Part shown: positions 52,019 to 61,556 of the stretch, piece after piece
Layout of the letters: each line of letters starts with the position of its first letter
How positions within the stretch are numbered: position 1 is the stretch's first letter
Origin: Brassica napus
Taxonomy: Eukaryota; Streptophyta; Magnoliopsida; Brassicales; Brassicaceae
DNA: 64,000 nucleotides
Assembly (NCBI RefSeq): GCF_020379485.1
Contig: NC_063435.1
Span: 2,914,001-2,978,000, forward strand
Direction: 5' to 3'
Notes under the pieces: model-generated
Databases searched by the model: none
Told to the model about the DNA's origin: nothing
What the model saw: only the letters and a program-made list of their open reading frames with translations
Translations under genes and position numbers: made by a program

Positions 52019-53009
52019 ATGACGAAAACGTTAATAGCCGTCGTGGGAGCGATTTTATCAGAACTTCCTATAAACCACAGCCGGCTTTTGGATACTATAA
52101 ACAGAATGCCGTTGAGAGAGATGTCGTGTAGCTGCGGCCGGGAAGGGAGCTTGTTGAGAAGAAGTGTGCTTTTGTTGCAGCTGTTTAAAAAATGTTTTTT
52201 AATCTTTGATCACGCGGATAGACCGAGGAGTTTGGCTACTAGAATGGTTGTTGCGGGAGGGTGGTTAGCTCCAGGGCCTGTGCTAGCTTCTTTATTAGCT
52301 TTGGCTGCTTATAAACTCCCTGAGAAACGTAGAGGTTTAAGGAGGAGGCTTAGATGCGCTATAGCTTGTGGTTTTGCATTTTCTAAGTCCAAACGATCAG
52401 AAGCTGAAGCTGCTTCTATGTTGCTGAGATTCAACATCGCTAGAACCAGCAGCGTCAAGCTAGGGTTTATACTGATACACGAGCTTGGGAAACCGCGGAA
52501 CATATATGGGGGGTTTGCTTCTTGTTGTTCGGTTTCGGCAAGACCATTGAGCTGAAGATAACGGAACTGCTGTTTCTTACGAAGCAAGTAATCTCACCCA
52601 TAGCGATTAGAACTTTCATACGTCGCGGAGCTGCTTAGAGTCTGCACAAACGCACTCGAAGCGGCTGACCAAGCACTGGTGACGCCCGTTGGAGAAGTGG
52701 CTAGACAAGTCTCTTTGTTGGAGACCGGTTCAGACAAGCGCACAGCTAAACCCTGTTCTTTGGGAAGAACTCGCTCTGACTCGAGCCACCGTGTTAGAGA
52801 CAAGATCTAAGCTGATGTTGTGTGGCGGGCAGTTCAGTGTGGCTGATGATCCGATCTGGAAAGCCATCTTTATAAGAACTTCGATCTCAGGAGAGGATCA
52901 TCATGCGGCTGTGTCGGCTCGAGAGACAGATCTTTTTAGGGCTATCTTTTGTTGTAAAAGTTACAAAAGGTTAGAGTTTCTTGGTTTTGTCATAATCATT
53001 ATTCTTTAG
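52019..53009 (+). pseudogene. Unrecognised protein gene, apparently frameshifted
   Basis: GC-richer DNA with protein-like reading in successive frames: a 178-residue open frame from 52019, then TRAWETAEHIWGVCFLLFGF and following residues in a second frame from about 52465, then ALEAADQALVTPVGEVARQ in the first frame again from about 52628. Last comes PVLWEELALTRATVLETRSK in a third frame from about 52750, ending at 53009. Each piece has normal amino-acid composition and abuts the next, so one intronless coding sequence with about three frameshifts is the simplest reading. Whether these are mutations or sequencing errors cannot be told. I do not recognise the family and assign no function. It lies between the satellite and the Helitron end and has no counterpart I know of between At5g19280 and At5g19290. 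Confidence 0.5.
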
Positions 53010-53353
53010 TTATAAGAGTTAGATTTATACAGAGGCTTTAGTAATAAAGAAAACTATTATGTAAGAAATTTGTCAGAGAATCCGTCTTTTTACATTGTTC
53101 TTTTAACTTTTAACAAATCAAGAATGTAGAAAAAATTTTCAAAGTATTTACTGAACAATCAAATGTAGTTTATGTCTGCATGCTAATTTCTTCTTATATA
53201 TCTTTTGTCTTACGTGAATAATCCAAAGATTGGTAAGAAGAAAAAACAATCAAAAATAAACCTTGCCTGACGTGAATAATCCAAAGATTGTCAAAGTCCA
53301 CGTAAAAGAAAATCTATGTGGAAGGAAAATTGAGTTTTTGAACTGACACAAAC
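53010..53353. other. AT-rich spacer, nothing seen
   Basis: Contains a short direct duplication (acgtgaataatccaaagatt at about 53214 and 53271) but no coding signal. Confidence 0.5.
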
Positions 53354-53523
53354 CTTGTCACAGACTGGACAAGCCTCGCTTCTTTCCATCCATTCAAAAC
53401 GTTCTAAGCAAATTGGACACTCGTCTAGATGCAATTGAAACAGGAAAGGCAGTTGAAGACAGGAGCAGCAGTGTATAGATTAGAGGCCAGAATCGGGAAA
53501 TAACAGCAGCAGCAGCAACCCAT
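53354..53523 (-). pseudogene. RING-finger protein remnant
   Basis: On the minus strand an ATG at 53523 opens MGCCCCC, the Cys-rich N-terminus seen in some plant RING proteins, but this frame soon stops. Another frame reads LDECPICLERFEWMERSEACPVCDK-type sequence at 53435-53354: the first RING cysteine pair (CPIC) and the last pair (CPVC, in WMERSEACPVC) are present, while the central metal-binding His/Cys residues between them are missing. The final codon is followed by a splice-donor-like GTTTGT. This is most simply an internally deleted, frameshifted fragment of an E3 ligase gene, perhaps carried by the Helitron ending at 55287. Confidence 0.6.
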
Positions 53524-53685
53524 TCTTTGGATGGTTATACCAAGTCAAGTCTTCGACCTGAAATTACCACATTTAAATGTAGTAGCTTTGCACGAACAAT
53601 TAAAAAAAAGCTAGCCATGAGATTTAAAAGAAAAACAACACGATTGTATCTAACTTGCATATCAAAAGTGTAAGCCACGGAAAGG

Positions 53686-53850
53686 CATGATAAAAAAAAA
53701 TTCAACTTCAGCAATTTAAGTCTAAAACATGATAAAAAAATTCCAACAATTTTTTTTGGTCTAAAACGTGTTAAAAATTCAACATAAAAACTTGTATAAA
53801 ACGTGTTAAGAATTTCAACAAAAAAAATGTCTAAAAGGTGTTAAAAGAAC
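53686..53850. repeat. Degenerate minisatellite, ~35-42 bp unit
   Basis: Five loosely conserved units each contain (t)ctaaaacRtgttaaaaattcaac-like sequence, anchored at 53686, 53728, 53767, 53802 and 53837. The units are AT-rich and non-coding. Confidence 0.55.
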
Positions 53851-55240
53851 AGAAACATGTTTGAAAATTCACACTTAGTAGTACCCAAGACAGTAGTAAT
53901 ATTTACTTCTTCATAGTAATACTTTTGCAAATTAGAACAATTTTTGGTAATACCACATCAAAAAATAAAATTTATTAGCAATATCAATCAATTTAGACAG
54001 TTTTAGATTGTATCTAACACACTGGTAGGAAAATAAATAAAAAAAAATATGTATTTTCTGTCATTCATCTTATTATGGTCTTTCCATCAAAACGTTGGTA
54101 TGGAACTATAAGAATGTTTTCTAGGGAAATGAGAATTTTCTATCAACTTGAGAAATTAAGAGTATTTTATGTCTAATTTGACAAATAAACACATATAGGA
54201 CATATATCACGTAATATATGAGACATATCTTCTAAAAAAATAATAATAGACGAACATTAATGTTTTCACTTTCAGCACAAATGGACAAGTATAATGTGTT
54301 CAAATATATTTTTGGGCTTTATTACAAATTAATGTTCTCCATAACCGTTTTTTTCTAACTATCAACTCATTTGCCTCTACTGTTGTAACTGGTGGTAAAA
54401 ATATTATGGTCGGTCAGTTCATTTTCACTAATTAAAATGGACAGTATGATAAGAATGTTTGACAGAAAATCAAAACCAAAAAACTTTGATATAGCAATGA
54501 TAGTAATACAATTCGCTTTCAAAAAATGATAGTAAAACAATTTAAGCAAAAAAAAACTATAGTAAAACGATAAACTTACAAAATCTATAAACGTTTTCGG
54601 TCTCTATCTCTCTCCTCTCTTCTCAAGAACCAAACCAGACCAGAAGGTCAGGTTGTGATCGTAGAACATGACACTAACAACAACTTAGAAGCCTCTAAAA
54701 ATGATGCTTCATGGACTGACGTTGTCGTCACTTCGGCACCATGACCCTTCAATTTTTCTCTAATGATCCACTTTACACACTGGATAATCACACATTCATA
54801 ATGGATCAATATATGGAACGGCATTAAAAAACTTTACATGAAGTTTGAGTTTAAAAACTCAATTGTTACCTCACTACTCTACAAACAACTAAGTATACAA
54901 TGTTATGCCACCAAACAAGATTACCAATAGATGTGACCACTACTATTATTATAAGCATTATGTTTGTCTATTTCATTTTAAGCCGGTTTCACTTTCATAC
55001 GTTAGAATATAATTCACAACAGAACAACTATTATGTACTGCACAAATAAAATTTAATACATGATTTACATCTCTTTTTAATAAGAAATTTTCATTGCTAT
55101 TTTATGAAAACAATTCGTCTATTTAACGGTTTCCAAAATTTTAGTTTTGTTATGTCCTACATGAAAATTTTCTCAGAAACAAAAAAAAAGTTATTTAGTA
55201 AATTATACAACAAACAAACAAAAGAATTCACAAATTTATA
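53851..55240. other. AT-rich non-coding DNA, probable Helitron body
   Basis: No gene is supported. Short frames at 54367-54549 and 55104-55298 are low-complexity. Because a Helitron 3' end lies just downstream, some or all of this stretch is probably Helitron sequence. The 5' terminus could not be located. Confidence 0.45.
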
Positions 55241-55259
55241 TAATCTAGATGTCAAACAA

Positions 55260-55287
55260 TCCGCGCGTAGCGCGGACAAACCACTAG
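55260..55287 (+). mobile_element. Helitron 3' terminus with hairpin and CTAG end
   Basis: A perfect 7-bp stem (TCCGCGC / GCGCGGA, loop GTA, 55260-55276) is followed 7 bases later by CTAG (55284-55287) and then T (55288). A GC-rich hairpin a few bases before CTAG, with insertion between A and T, is the hallmark of Helitron 3' ends, and this core (CCGCGCGTAGCGCGG) is typical of crucifer non-autonomous Helitrons. The element extends leftwards by an unknown distance. Confidence 0.85.
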
Positions 55288-55288
55288 T

Positions 55289-55609
55289 AATACAATAAAG
55301 TGGGGTCCGCGAGCAAGAGAGAGGGACGTGAGGTCCGCGGAGAAGAGAGAGGTATGTGGGGTCGCTGGAAAGAAAAAACTAATATAAAAAGAAAGGGTAG
55401 CAGGGGAAAGAGGAAAAGAGTGAAAAAAGGTAGGGCAATGAGAAAATAGATGGGGTAGTTAGAATAGATATTTTCCAACTAGGGCTAATTAGATTACTTT
55501 CCAGGCCCGCATTACTGAAAACATCATTTAATCCTCTAACGATATAAACCAAACCAAACCAAACCCCACACAACACAACAACACTTCTCTCGGAAACAAC
55601 GACAACGAG
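55289..55609 (+). other. Upstream region of the lipase gene
   Basis: Contains repeated purine-rich motifs (gtggggtccgcg, gaggtccgcgg, gtggggtcgctgg) at about 55301-55370, then an A/C-rich leader directly before the ATG at 55610. The Helitron therefore inserted about 320 bp from the start codon and may have altered this promoter. Confidence 0.5.
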
Positions 55610-56617
55610 ATGGGTCTCCATCCAATCGCTGATGCCAACGAACGCAACCCCTTTGGCTCCCTCTCCGCCGACGAATTCTACGCGAAGCATTCCGTCTCTC
55701 ACTCCTCCGCCTTCATCACCAACCCTCGCGGCCTCAAGCTCTTCACCCAGTGGTGGTCCCCACTCCCTCCAACTCCCCCCATCGGCATCGTCGCCGTCGT
55801 TCACGGCTTCACCGGAGAATCCAGCTGGTTCCTCCAGCTCACGTCCATCCTCTTCGCTAAATCCGGCTTCATCACCTGCGCGATCGACCACCAAGGGCAC
55901 GGATTCTCCGACGGCCTCGTCGCTCACATCCCCGACATCAACCCCGTCGTCGACGACTGCATCTCCTTCTTCGACGACTTCCGCAGCCGTCAGGAGACGC
56001 CGGATCTCCCCTGTTTTCTCTACTCCGAGTCCTTAGGCGGCGCGATCGCTCTCTACGTCTCGCTCCGTCAGAGAGGCGTGTGGGACGGGCTCATCCTCAA
56101 CGGCGCCATGTGCGGGATCAGCAGGAAGTTCAAGCCGCCGTGGCCGTTGGAGCACCTGCTCTTCGTCGTGGCTAATCTCATCCCCACGTGGCGCGTAATC
56201 CCCACGCGCGGCTCCATCCCTGACGTTTCGTTTAAGGAGCCGTGGAAGAGGAAGCTCGCGCTGGCTAGTCCTAGGAGGACGGTGGCGAGACCGCGCGCCG
56301 CCACGGCGTACGAGCTGATTCGTATTTGCAATGAGTTGCAGGAGAGGTTCGAGGAAGTTGAGGTTCCGTTACTGATCGTGCACGGCGGAGGGGATGTTGT
56401 GTGTGATCCGGCGTGCGTGGAGGAGCTTCATCGGCGAGCAGCGAGCGAGGATAAGACGATCAAGATCTACCCCGAGATGTGGCATCAGATGGTTGGAGAA
56501 TCGGAGGAGAACGTCGATTTGGTTTACGGTGATATTCTGAATTGGCTCAAGAGCCGAGCGGAAAGCGCCGCGGAGAGGAAACGGTTGGGACGCGCTGCCG
56601 TTGACGGCGGAGCTTAG
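55610..56617 (+). CDS. Monoacylglycerol lipase-like alpha/beta hydrolase (At5g19290 homolog)
   Basis: An intact, intronless 335-residue protein of the plant monoacylglycerol lipase/lysophospholipase family, predicted to hydrolyse acyl esters of glycerol. The oxyanion-loop motif HGFTGE is at 65-70. The nucleophile elbow is S139-E-S141-L-G143-G, with Ser141 as nucleophile; the first Gly of the usual GxSxG is Ser. The likely acid is Asp262 (HGGGDVVCD) and the likely base is His292 (MWHQM). The cap region at about 165-230 includes FKPPWPLEHLL and SFKEPWKRKLAL. No signal peptide or membrane segment is seen. The coding sequence is strikingly GC-rich compared with its surroundings. The match to At5g19290 as I remember it is close over most of its length. 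Substrate is inferred from family only. Confidence 0.9.
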   Translation: MGLHPIADANERNPFGSLSADEFYAKHSVSHSSAFITNPRGLKLFTQWWSPLPPTPPIGIVAVVHGFTGESSWFLQLTSILFAKSGFITCAIDHQGHGFSDGLVAHIPDINPVVDDCISFFDDFRSRQETPDLPCFLYSESLGGAIALYVSLRQRGVWDGLILNGAMCGISRKFKPPWPLEHLLFVVANLIPTWRVIPTRGSIPDVSFKEPWKRKLALASPRRTVARPRAATAYELIRICNELQERFEEVEVPLLIVHGGGDVVCDPACVEELHRRAASEDKTIKIYPEMWHQMVGESEENVDLVYGDILNWLKSRAESAAERKRLGRAAVDGGA

Positions 56618-57237
56618 TGTCATTTGACTCCTTCGGGGTTGTGTTGTTGTCCAATAGAGCAGTGCCATCTGGCAAGTATGGTCATTGCATTGTTTCCTAT
56701 CTTATGGTTTATGGTTAAACCAATGGTCCAATACACATCTGGGCATTAATAAATTATAAAAATTCGTTTACAAAAATGAAAAATATAATGGAAAAACTAA
56801 TAAATAAATTACGGTCAACCATCGGATATAACTATGTCGTCGTTTCCGTCAAGCAATGGTTAACTCATAAACGTTGACCTGTAAAATGGTTAATTAACTC
56901 GTAAGGAATGGTTCACCTACAATTTACGTATAAATAATTTGATTTACTTGGAAAACCACCTTACCAATTAATAGGCCGTAAAATGAGCCCAGAAAATTAA
57001 AGTAATAGACCCAAACGGGAGGTCGACGAAACTGACAAGCTAGTACACAGCATGCATTAGACATTTGAGATTTTGGTCTTTTTTGGATTTGATGAGTTTT
57101 TAAGAAACCCAACTAAAATATTTTTTTCTTTTTTGGATTTTCATTGGTGAATTCTCCAAATAAATAGTTTTTCTAATTTTTAGAAGAAAATCTTGAATTA
57201 GTTAAAATGTTTTTTTTTCTCAAAAACAAAAAAATAC
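56618..57237. other. Lipase 3' flank, no gene seen
   Basis: AT-rich non-coding DNA with no recognised repeat. A short minus-strand frame at 56924-57112 is not supported. Confidence 0.6.
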
Positions 57238-57245
57238 ATAGAATC
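57238..57245. other. Left 8-bp target-site duplication (ATAGAATC)
   Basis: Identical to 58135-58142 on the other side of the hAT element. Confidence 0.9.
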
Positions 57246-58134
57246 TAGGGCTGTTCAATATGGTAAAACCGAACTGTACCAAACCGAACCGAACCGAAAT
57301 AGACAATATGGTTTGGTTTTGGTATATACCATATAAACCGAATGGATATAATTTTATAAAAACCGTAGGATTTGGATATGGTTTGGTATATAACCGATTA
57401 AACCGAATAAACCGAACAAAACCGATTAAAAGTAGAAACATGTAAATATGTATCTATTTTATAACAATACATGAAAATCTATTTGTTACATAAGTTAAAT
57501 TTGTGTTAATAACTATTACCATAATTTTATAGTAATAAAAAACCTTAATTTGTAAAACACTTGAACTATAACTAAATAACAATACATCGCAATTCAGACA
57601 TCTTATTTTCTAAGTCTTTTTTTGATCTTTTTGATTTATTTTAGTCTTCACTAAATTAATATGAAGATTATAAATTTGATGGACAATAATTAATGGAAAA
57701 TTTTCAATTGAAAAAGCATGACTTTAATGAACACTAAATATGGAAGAGTGGAAAAACTTTTCTTTCATGTTTCTGTTTTGTTTCATATTTTTATTTTTAA
57801 TATTTCAAGCTTTGATTTTAGTTATAGATTTGATTATTTTATTTGATGGTAAAAACATTTTTACTTTTTTGTTCATTTATTTGAACATGTAATATATTTT
57901 TAATAAATGACTGTGTTGACAATATGACTCTAAAATTCATATAATATAATCTCAAACAAAATAATTATGTTTTTTGGTATAAAACCGAATAAACCAAAAA
58001 CCGACGGTATATAAACCGAACCGAACCGAAGTAAATATGGATTTAGAATGGTAGTTATATTTTACTAACCGAAATACCAAAAACCGAAAAAAACCGAACC
58101 GAAACCGAACCGATATCCGGATTGAACACCCCTA
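57246..58134. mobile_element. Complete non-autonomous hAT element, 889 bp
   Basis: Terminal inverted repeats TAGGGCTGTTCAAT (left) and TAGGGGTGTTCAAT (right, reverse complement) differ at one position. Both ends are packed with aaccgaaccg subterminal repeats, as is usual for hAT transposase binding. The perfect 8-bp target duplication ATAGAATC on both sides matches the hAT superfamily. The interior is AT-rich with no transposase. Open frames of 61-73 codons at 57220-57445 are made of the subterminal repeats and are not genes. Confidence 0.92.
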
Positions 58135-58142
58135 ATAGAATC
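58135..58142. other. Right 8-bp target-site duplication (ATAGAATC)
   Basis: Perfect copy of 57238-57245. Confidence 0.9.
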
Positions 58143-58327
58143 TACAAACTTTGAAGACCTAAATCTATAAGTAGTTAATGAGAAATTTTATCCATTTAAT
58201 TAGGAGATATAGCATTAGCTTTTTTTTTTAAATCTAACTTTATAATACATTGGCGATTTAGGATAAATAGATGGAAAAGTTCTCAACAACTATATTATAA
58301 GCTGGAAGTGAGGAGAGAAGATCACAG

Positions 58328-58680
58328 ATGAGCACCACCATGAAAATCATGTCTTTTGCTATGCTACTTATTCTCACGTTTTCTATTTGTTAGTCTCTCT
58401 CTCGGCCATGAAACTTTCTAGCAAATTTAATGTTGTTTGATTTCTACGTGCATGTGGTTCTTATAGGTGAACGTCCGTATTTTGTTTGCATGTTATAATA
58501 GATGTTGAAGGATCCGACAATTCGTTGTGCTGCAACACACATGCGAAATTTGGAGCGTGCAAAACACAACAAGAAAGAAAGAGATGCAAGACTTGGTGTC
58601 TTAAAGGATGTAAGAACAAGAAAGGCGGTTTTTGCAAACGTCTTCCGCGTGGAGCAGCACGATGCCATTGTTACTGCTAA
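58328..58680 (+). CDS. Defensin-like (DEFL) secreted cysteine-rich peptide
   Basis: Two exons, 58328-58388 and 58502-58680, joined in phase across a 113-bp intron (donor GTTAGT, acceptor ATAATAG), give 79 residues. Exon 1 is a signal peptide (MSTTMKIMSFAMLLILTFSI). Exon 2 encodes the mature peptide with ten cysteines at 30, 31, 40, 49, 53, 57, 65, 75, 77 and 79, including WCLKGC, GGFCK and a C-terminal CHCYC. An early signal-peptide exon plus one Cys-rich exon is the standard plant DEFL architecture. An earlier acceptor at about 58466 is rejected because it leads to a stop. Upstream, ctatattata may be the TATA box. Members act as antimicrobial or cell-cell signalling peptides, but which applies here cannot be told. 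The gene lies just after the hAT element. Confidence 0.8.
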
Positions 58681-59545
58681 AACATATGCTTTTGCGTTTG
58701 CATAGATTGCGATACATATTAATTAGTTTTAAATCTTAAATTGGATATGAATATGATCTATGTACCTTTTTCTTTTCTTTTTTGCTAAATTGTATATATC
58801 ATATTGATGAGCTGTAGATTTTACAAAATGCATAATCTAAGGCTTACACCACCTTGGCAGAAAAACAGAGAAAAAAAACAAGTTGATGTAAAGACAGTGA
58901 ACACACTAAAACAGGCTAATGCAACCAAATAGACATCAGAGGTTTGAAGAGCTTTTTGTGTCTTCTTGCCGTGATGGAATTAAGTTTTACTATTCTAACG
59001 TAAGCCCATGCATGTATATAGAGATATATCATAATATTTGGAATTGATATATATGATTACAAAAACGTAAGCTATTAATCTGTAGCTTTTAAATTGATGT
59101 GTTATAAGCCTACAAGCGAATGTTTCTTTTATCATAACCGAGGGATTGATAGAGACTGAGAATTCTGTCAAAGTTTTGGTGAGTTTCAATGTTAGGTACG
59201 AGAGATTTACTCTTGTTCATCCGGGTCGTTTATGAAATTTTGGAGGCTTTACACAATTTAGTAAAATACTTTAGCAAAAATATATATTTTAAAAATAATT
59301 TAAGAATCTATGTGTATATATATTAACTCTTGAAGTTTAATATTTCACTTACCTATGCAAGGACTTGTTCATGCTGTGGGAAGAAGTGAGCCTTAGAGAC
59401 TAGACTTTATGGATTACACGACGTGATCAAATATAATTTTCAAAAATACATGAAGAATATACTTTTATGCTTTGTCAACTCTTCATCATCTAAATACCAC
59501 CGATCAACTTCTCTTTCTCTCCCTCTCGGTTTCACGTTAGCAAAG
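58681..59545. other. Spacer between DEFL and the next gene
   Basis: AT-rich, with no recognised feature apart from a CT-rich probable 5' leader directly before 59546. Confidence 0.5.
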
Positions 59546-59950
59546 ATGGCAGAGAAACAGTTTGCCGAAGAAGCAGATGTCAAGATCAGAGCTGCTGCGG
59601 CGGCCTCGGATCTTGAACATATGGCTGCTGAGTCATCCGTGGTTCCAGACTTCGAGAGAGGTAGGTTCTACGACGTGTATTCAGCCAGGAGGAACGAGCG
59701 GTTGAAGAGGAGGAAAGGAGGAGAAGAAGAAGATGCTGTAGTCAAAGGAACTCTGTACAATCTCGGAGTGGATCCCATGCCGACCAAGAGAAGAGGAACC
59801 TTTAAGAAGAAGAAGGCGATGGTTGAGACAACAACAACGCCGAGGTATTCTCTGAGGAGCACAGTTACCAAAGATAACAAGAAGCCTCTGAGTGTCGCTG
59901 TAAGTACTATGAAAACTGTCAGTAGCACCAGGAGGGTTATGAGTATCTGA
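59546..59950 (+). CDS. Small basic plant protein of unknown function
   Basis: A 134-residue intact open frame. The ATG at 59546 is chosen over the upstream in-frame ATG at 59423 because it follows a CT-rich leader and starts a normal-composition protein, whereas the preceding 41 codons look untranslated. An acidic/Ala-rich N-terminal part (1-35) precedes a charged segment FERGRFYDVYSARRNERLKR (37-56), a Lys/Arg-rich stretch (80-90, KRRGTFKKKK, nuclear-localisation-like) and PRYSLRS (99-105). There is no signal peptide or membrane segment. A poly(A)-signal-like aataaa occurs near 60078. I do not recognise a named family; conserved-looking short motifs suggest a real plant gene, possibly nuclear. 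Confidence 0.7.
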   Translation: MAEKQFAEEADVKIRAAAAASDLEHMAAESSVVPDFERGRFYDVYSARRNERLKRRKGGEEEDAVVKGTLYNLGVDPMPTKRRGTFKKKKAMVETTTTPRYSLRSTVTKDNKKPLSVAVSTMKTVSSTRRVMSI

Positions 59951-60745
59951 TCCTGCTCTGCTTCTACTCTTCGCTTTTGCTTTGCTTTGGTGGTTCTATC
60001 AGGAAATCGAAGTTTGGGGTTTTGATTTCCTTCTATCTAATGTTTGCAGTATTGTTCTGCTGTCGGGATGTCGACATAAATAAACCCATGAAACTTTGTT
60101 TGTTTTGTGTATTATCTATTAAAGTTGTTGTGTGTTTCAAGATCATATAGGCTTTGACATAGACACTGCCTCTTTTGATTCCCATCTTGAAGACATGGAC
60201 ACAAACATGTTATTGTTTTGTTTTCTTTGTTACTCATACATTCTTATCTGTCAAATGCGTATCTTCTTGCTTTCAGTGAAGATATTATTTTCTTACTCCA
60301 CAAAGAATTTGAGTAACATGTTTCTAGAAAATGGGTATCTATAAGGCATCATGTTTACACATCCCCATCATTGTTAAGATGATTATGTATTTGGAACAGA
60401 ATCCTAAATACTTACTGAAACCAATTTGGTTTCAAACGAGTAGTGAATTATTATGTTACTGTCTTGCTTTTATTGACCAATAACTCAAGCAGTACTAGGC
60501 TGATTTTGTGTGGTGAGTCTCTTATGAGGTGTGATGTTAATCCAATAACAATCATTTTTGTTTCACTTTCTCAATTTTATAAATTGATAAGATCCAAAAA
60601 CCATTAGCCGCATGACTCTATAATCGTTTTCTTTCAAAAAAAAATATTGATGGGTGTCAATATTTTTGGTTTTTGTAAGAACAGGTAACTAATCCTGGTA
60701 CCAAAAAACAAACAAAACACTGAAAAGAACCAACATCACAGAGAC
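59951..60745. other. 3' flank and spacer, no gene seen
   Basis: Includes the probable 3' UTR of the small basic protein gene (to about 60120) and AT-rich DNA. The frame at 60132-60344 lacks any recognisable domain. Confidence 0.5.
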
Positions 60746-61556
60746 TTAATCATCCTCATAAACTTCAAGGTTCTTCAACTTTGACTCCAACTCATCATCC
60801 TCTTCATCTCCTTCTTCTCCATCAGGATCATTCTCATCCAAACCCCCAAGCAACTCTGCTTTTTCTTAAACATCTCTTTAACTTCTTCAACACCTTCCTC
60901 TGATATGATATTCCCATCTATGTTCAACAGCTTGAAAGCTTCTTTCTTCATAACAACCCCAGCCAAGGCCACTGCTCCATCTCTTCTTATGTAATTATTG
61001 CTCATATCAATATACTGCAACTTCGAATGATCCTCTTCCACACTCTTTTCTATCTGAATACACCCCTCGTCTCTCAGCTAATTCTCAGACGAATTCAACT
61101 TGTTCAAATCCTGGTTCGCTGCTACACACGCTGCGATAGCTGAAGCTGCTTCAGAAGTTATATCATTCCCCGCCATCTCAAGAACTTCAACGGGCGAAGC
61201 AGACTCCTTGAGAGCGTCTGCTACGGCTATAGTTATGAAAGTGAAGTACCCTCAGCTTCTCCGTTGAAGGAATCAGCTCTGAAACCGCTTGTGCAGCTTC
61301 TTTAGAGATACCATCGTTCATCAAATAGAGCTCTTCCAAAGAGCTCAGAGATTTCAAGAGCGTGCCAAACGCTCTAACACCCTTCTCACCCAACGCATTG
61401 TCTGATAAGTTGAGAGACGAGAGAACATTACCTTGCAGAGCGTTCGAGAATAGATTCATAACATCAAGAGCTTCAACCTTAAGCTGATGTTTCAGAGAAG
61501 CTAAGATAGGCTCAGCGACACGAGCAGCTCCTAAACCAAAACTCCTATTGCTAAAA
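60746..61556 (-). pseudogene. RANGAP2: RAN GTPase-activating protein 2 pseudogene
   Basis: The minus strand reads as RanGAP leucine-rich repeats followed by the acidic tail: SFGLGAARVAEPIL (about 61550-61500), LNLSDNALGEKGVRAFG, ELYLMNDGISKEAAQAVSEL, LEMAGNDITSEA, KLQYIDMSNNYIRRDGA, KLLNIDGNIISEEG, and finally LDENDPDGEE ending LKNLEVYEDD and TAA at 60746. Damage seen: the N-terminal WPP domain and first repeats are missing, and a short deletion lies between LKHQLK and VEALDVMN (about 61480). A large deletion after VLHFHN (about 61230) removes several repeats, with a frame change. An in-frame TAG lies at 61078-61080, and there is a frameshift before the acidic tail (about 60865). It cannot encode a working RanGAP. 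The functional copy is presumably elsewhere. Position matches At5g19320. Confidence 0.9.

Noticed and set aside
52309..52803. Minus-strand open frames opposite the 52-53 kb locus
   Set aside because: They mirror the plus-strand blocks, which follow a leader-like region and have better composition; no minus-strand promoter context is seen.
55379..56668. Antisense and alternate-frame open frames over the lipase gene
   Set aside because: The GC-rich coding sequence lacks stops in several frames; only the 335-residue frame has the hydrolase motifs.
57220..57445. Complementary open frames of 61-73 codons
   Set aside because: They are made of the aaccgaaccg subterminal repeats of the hAT element.
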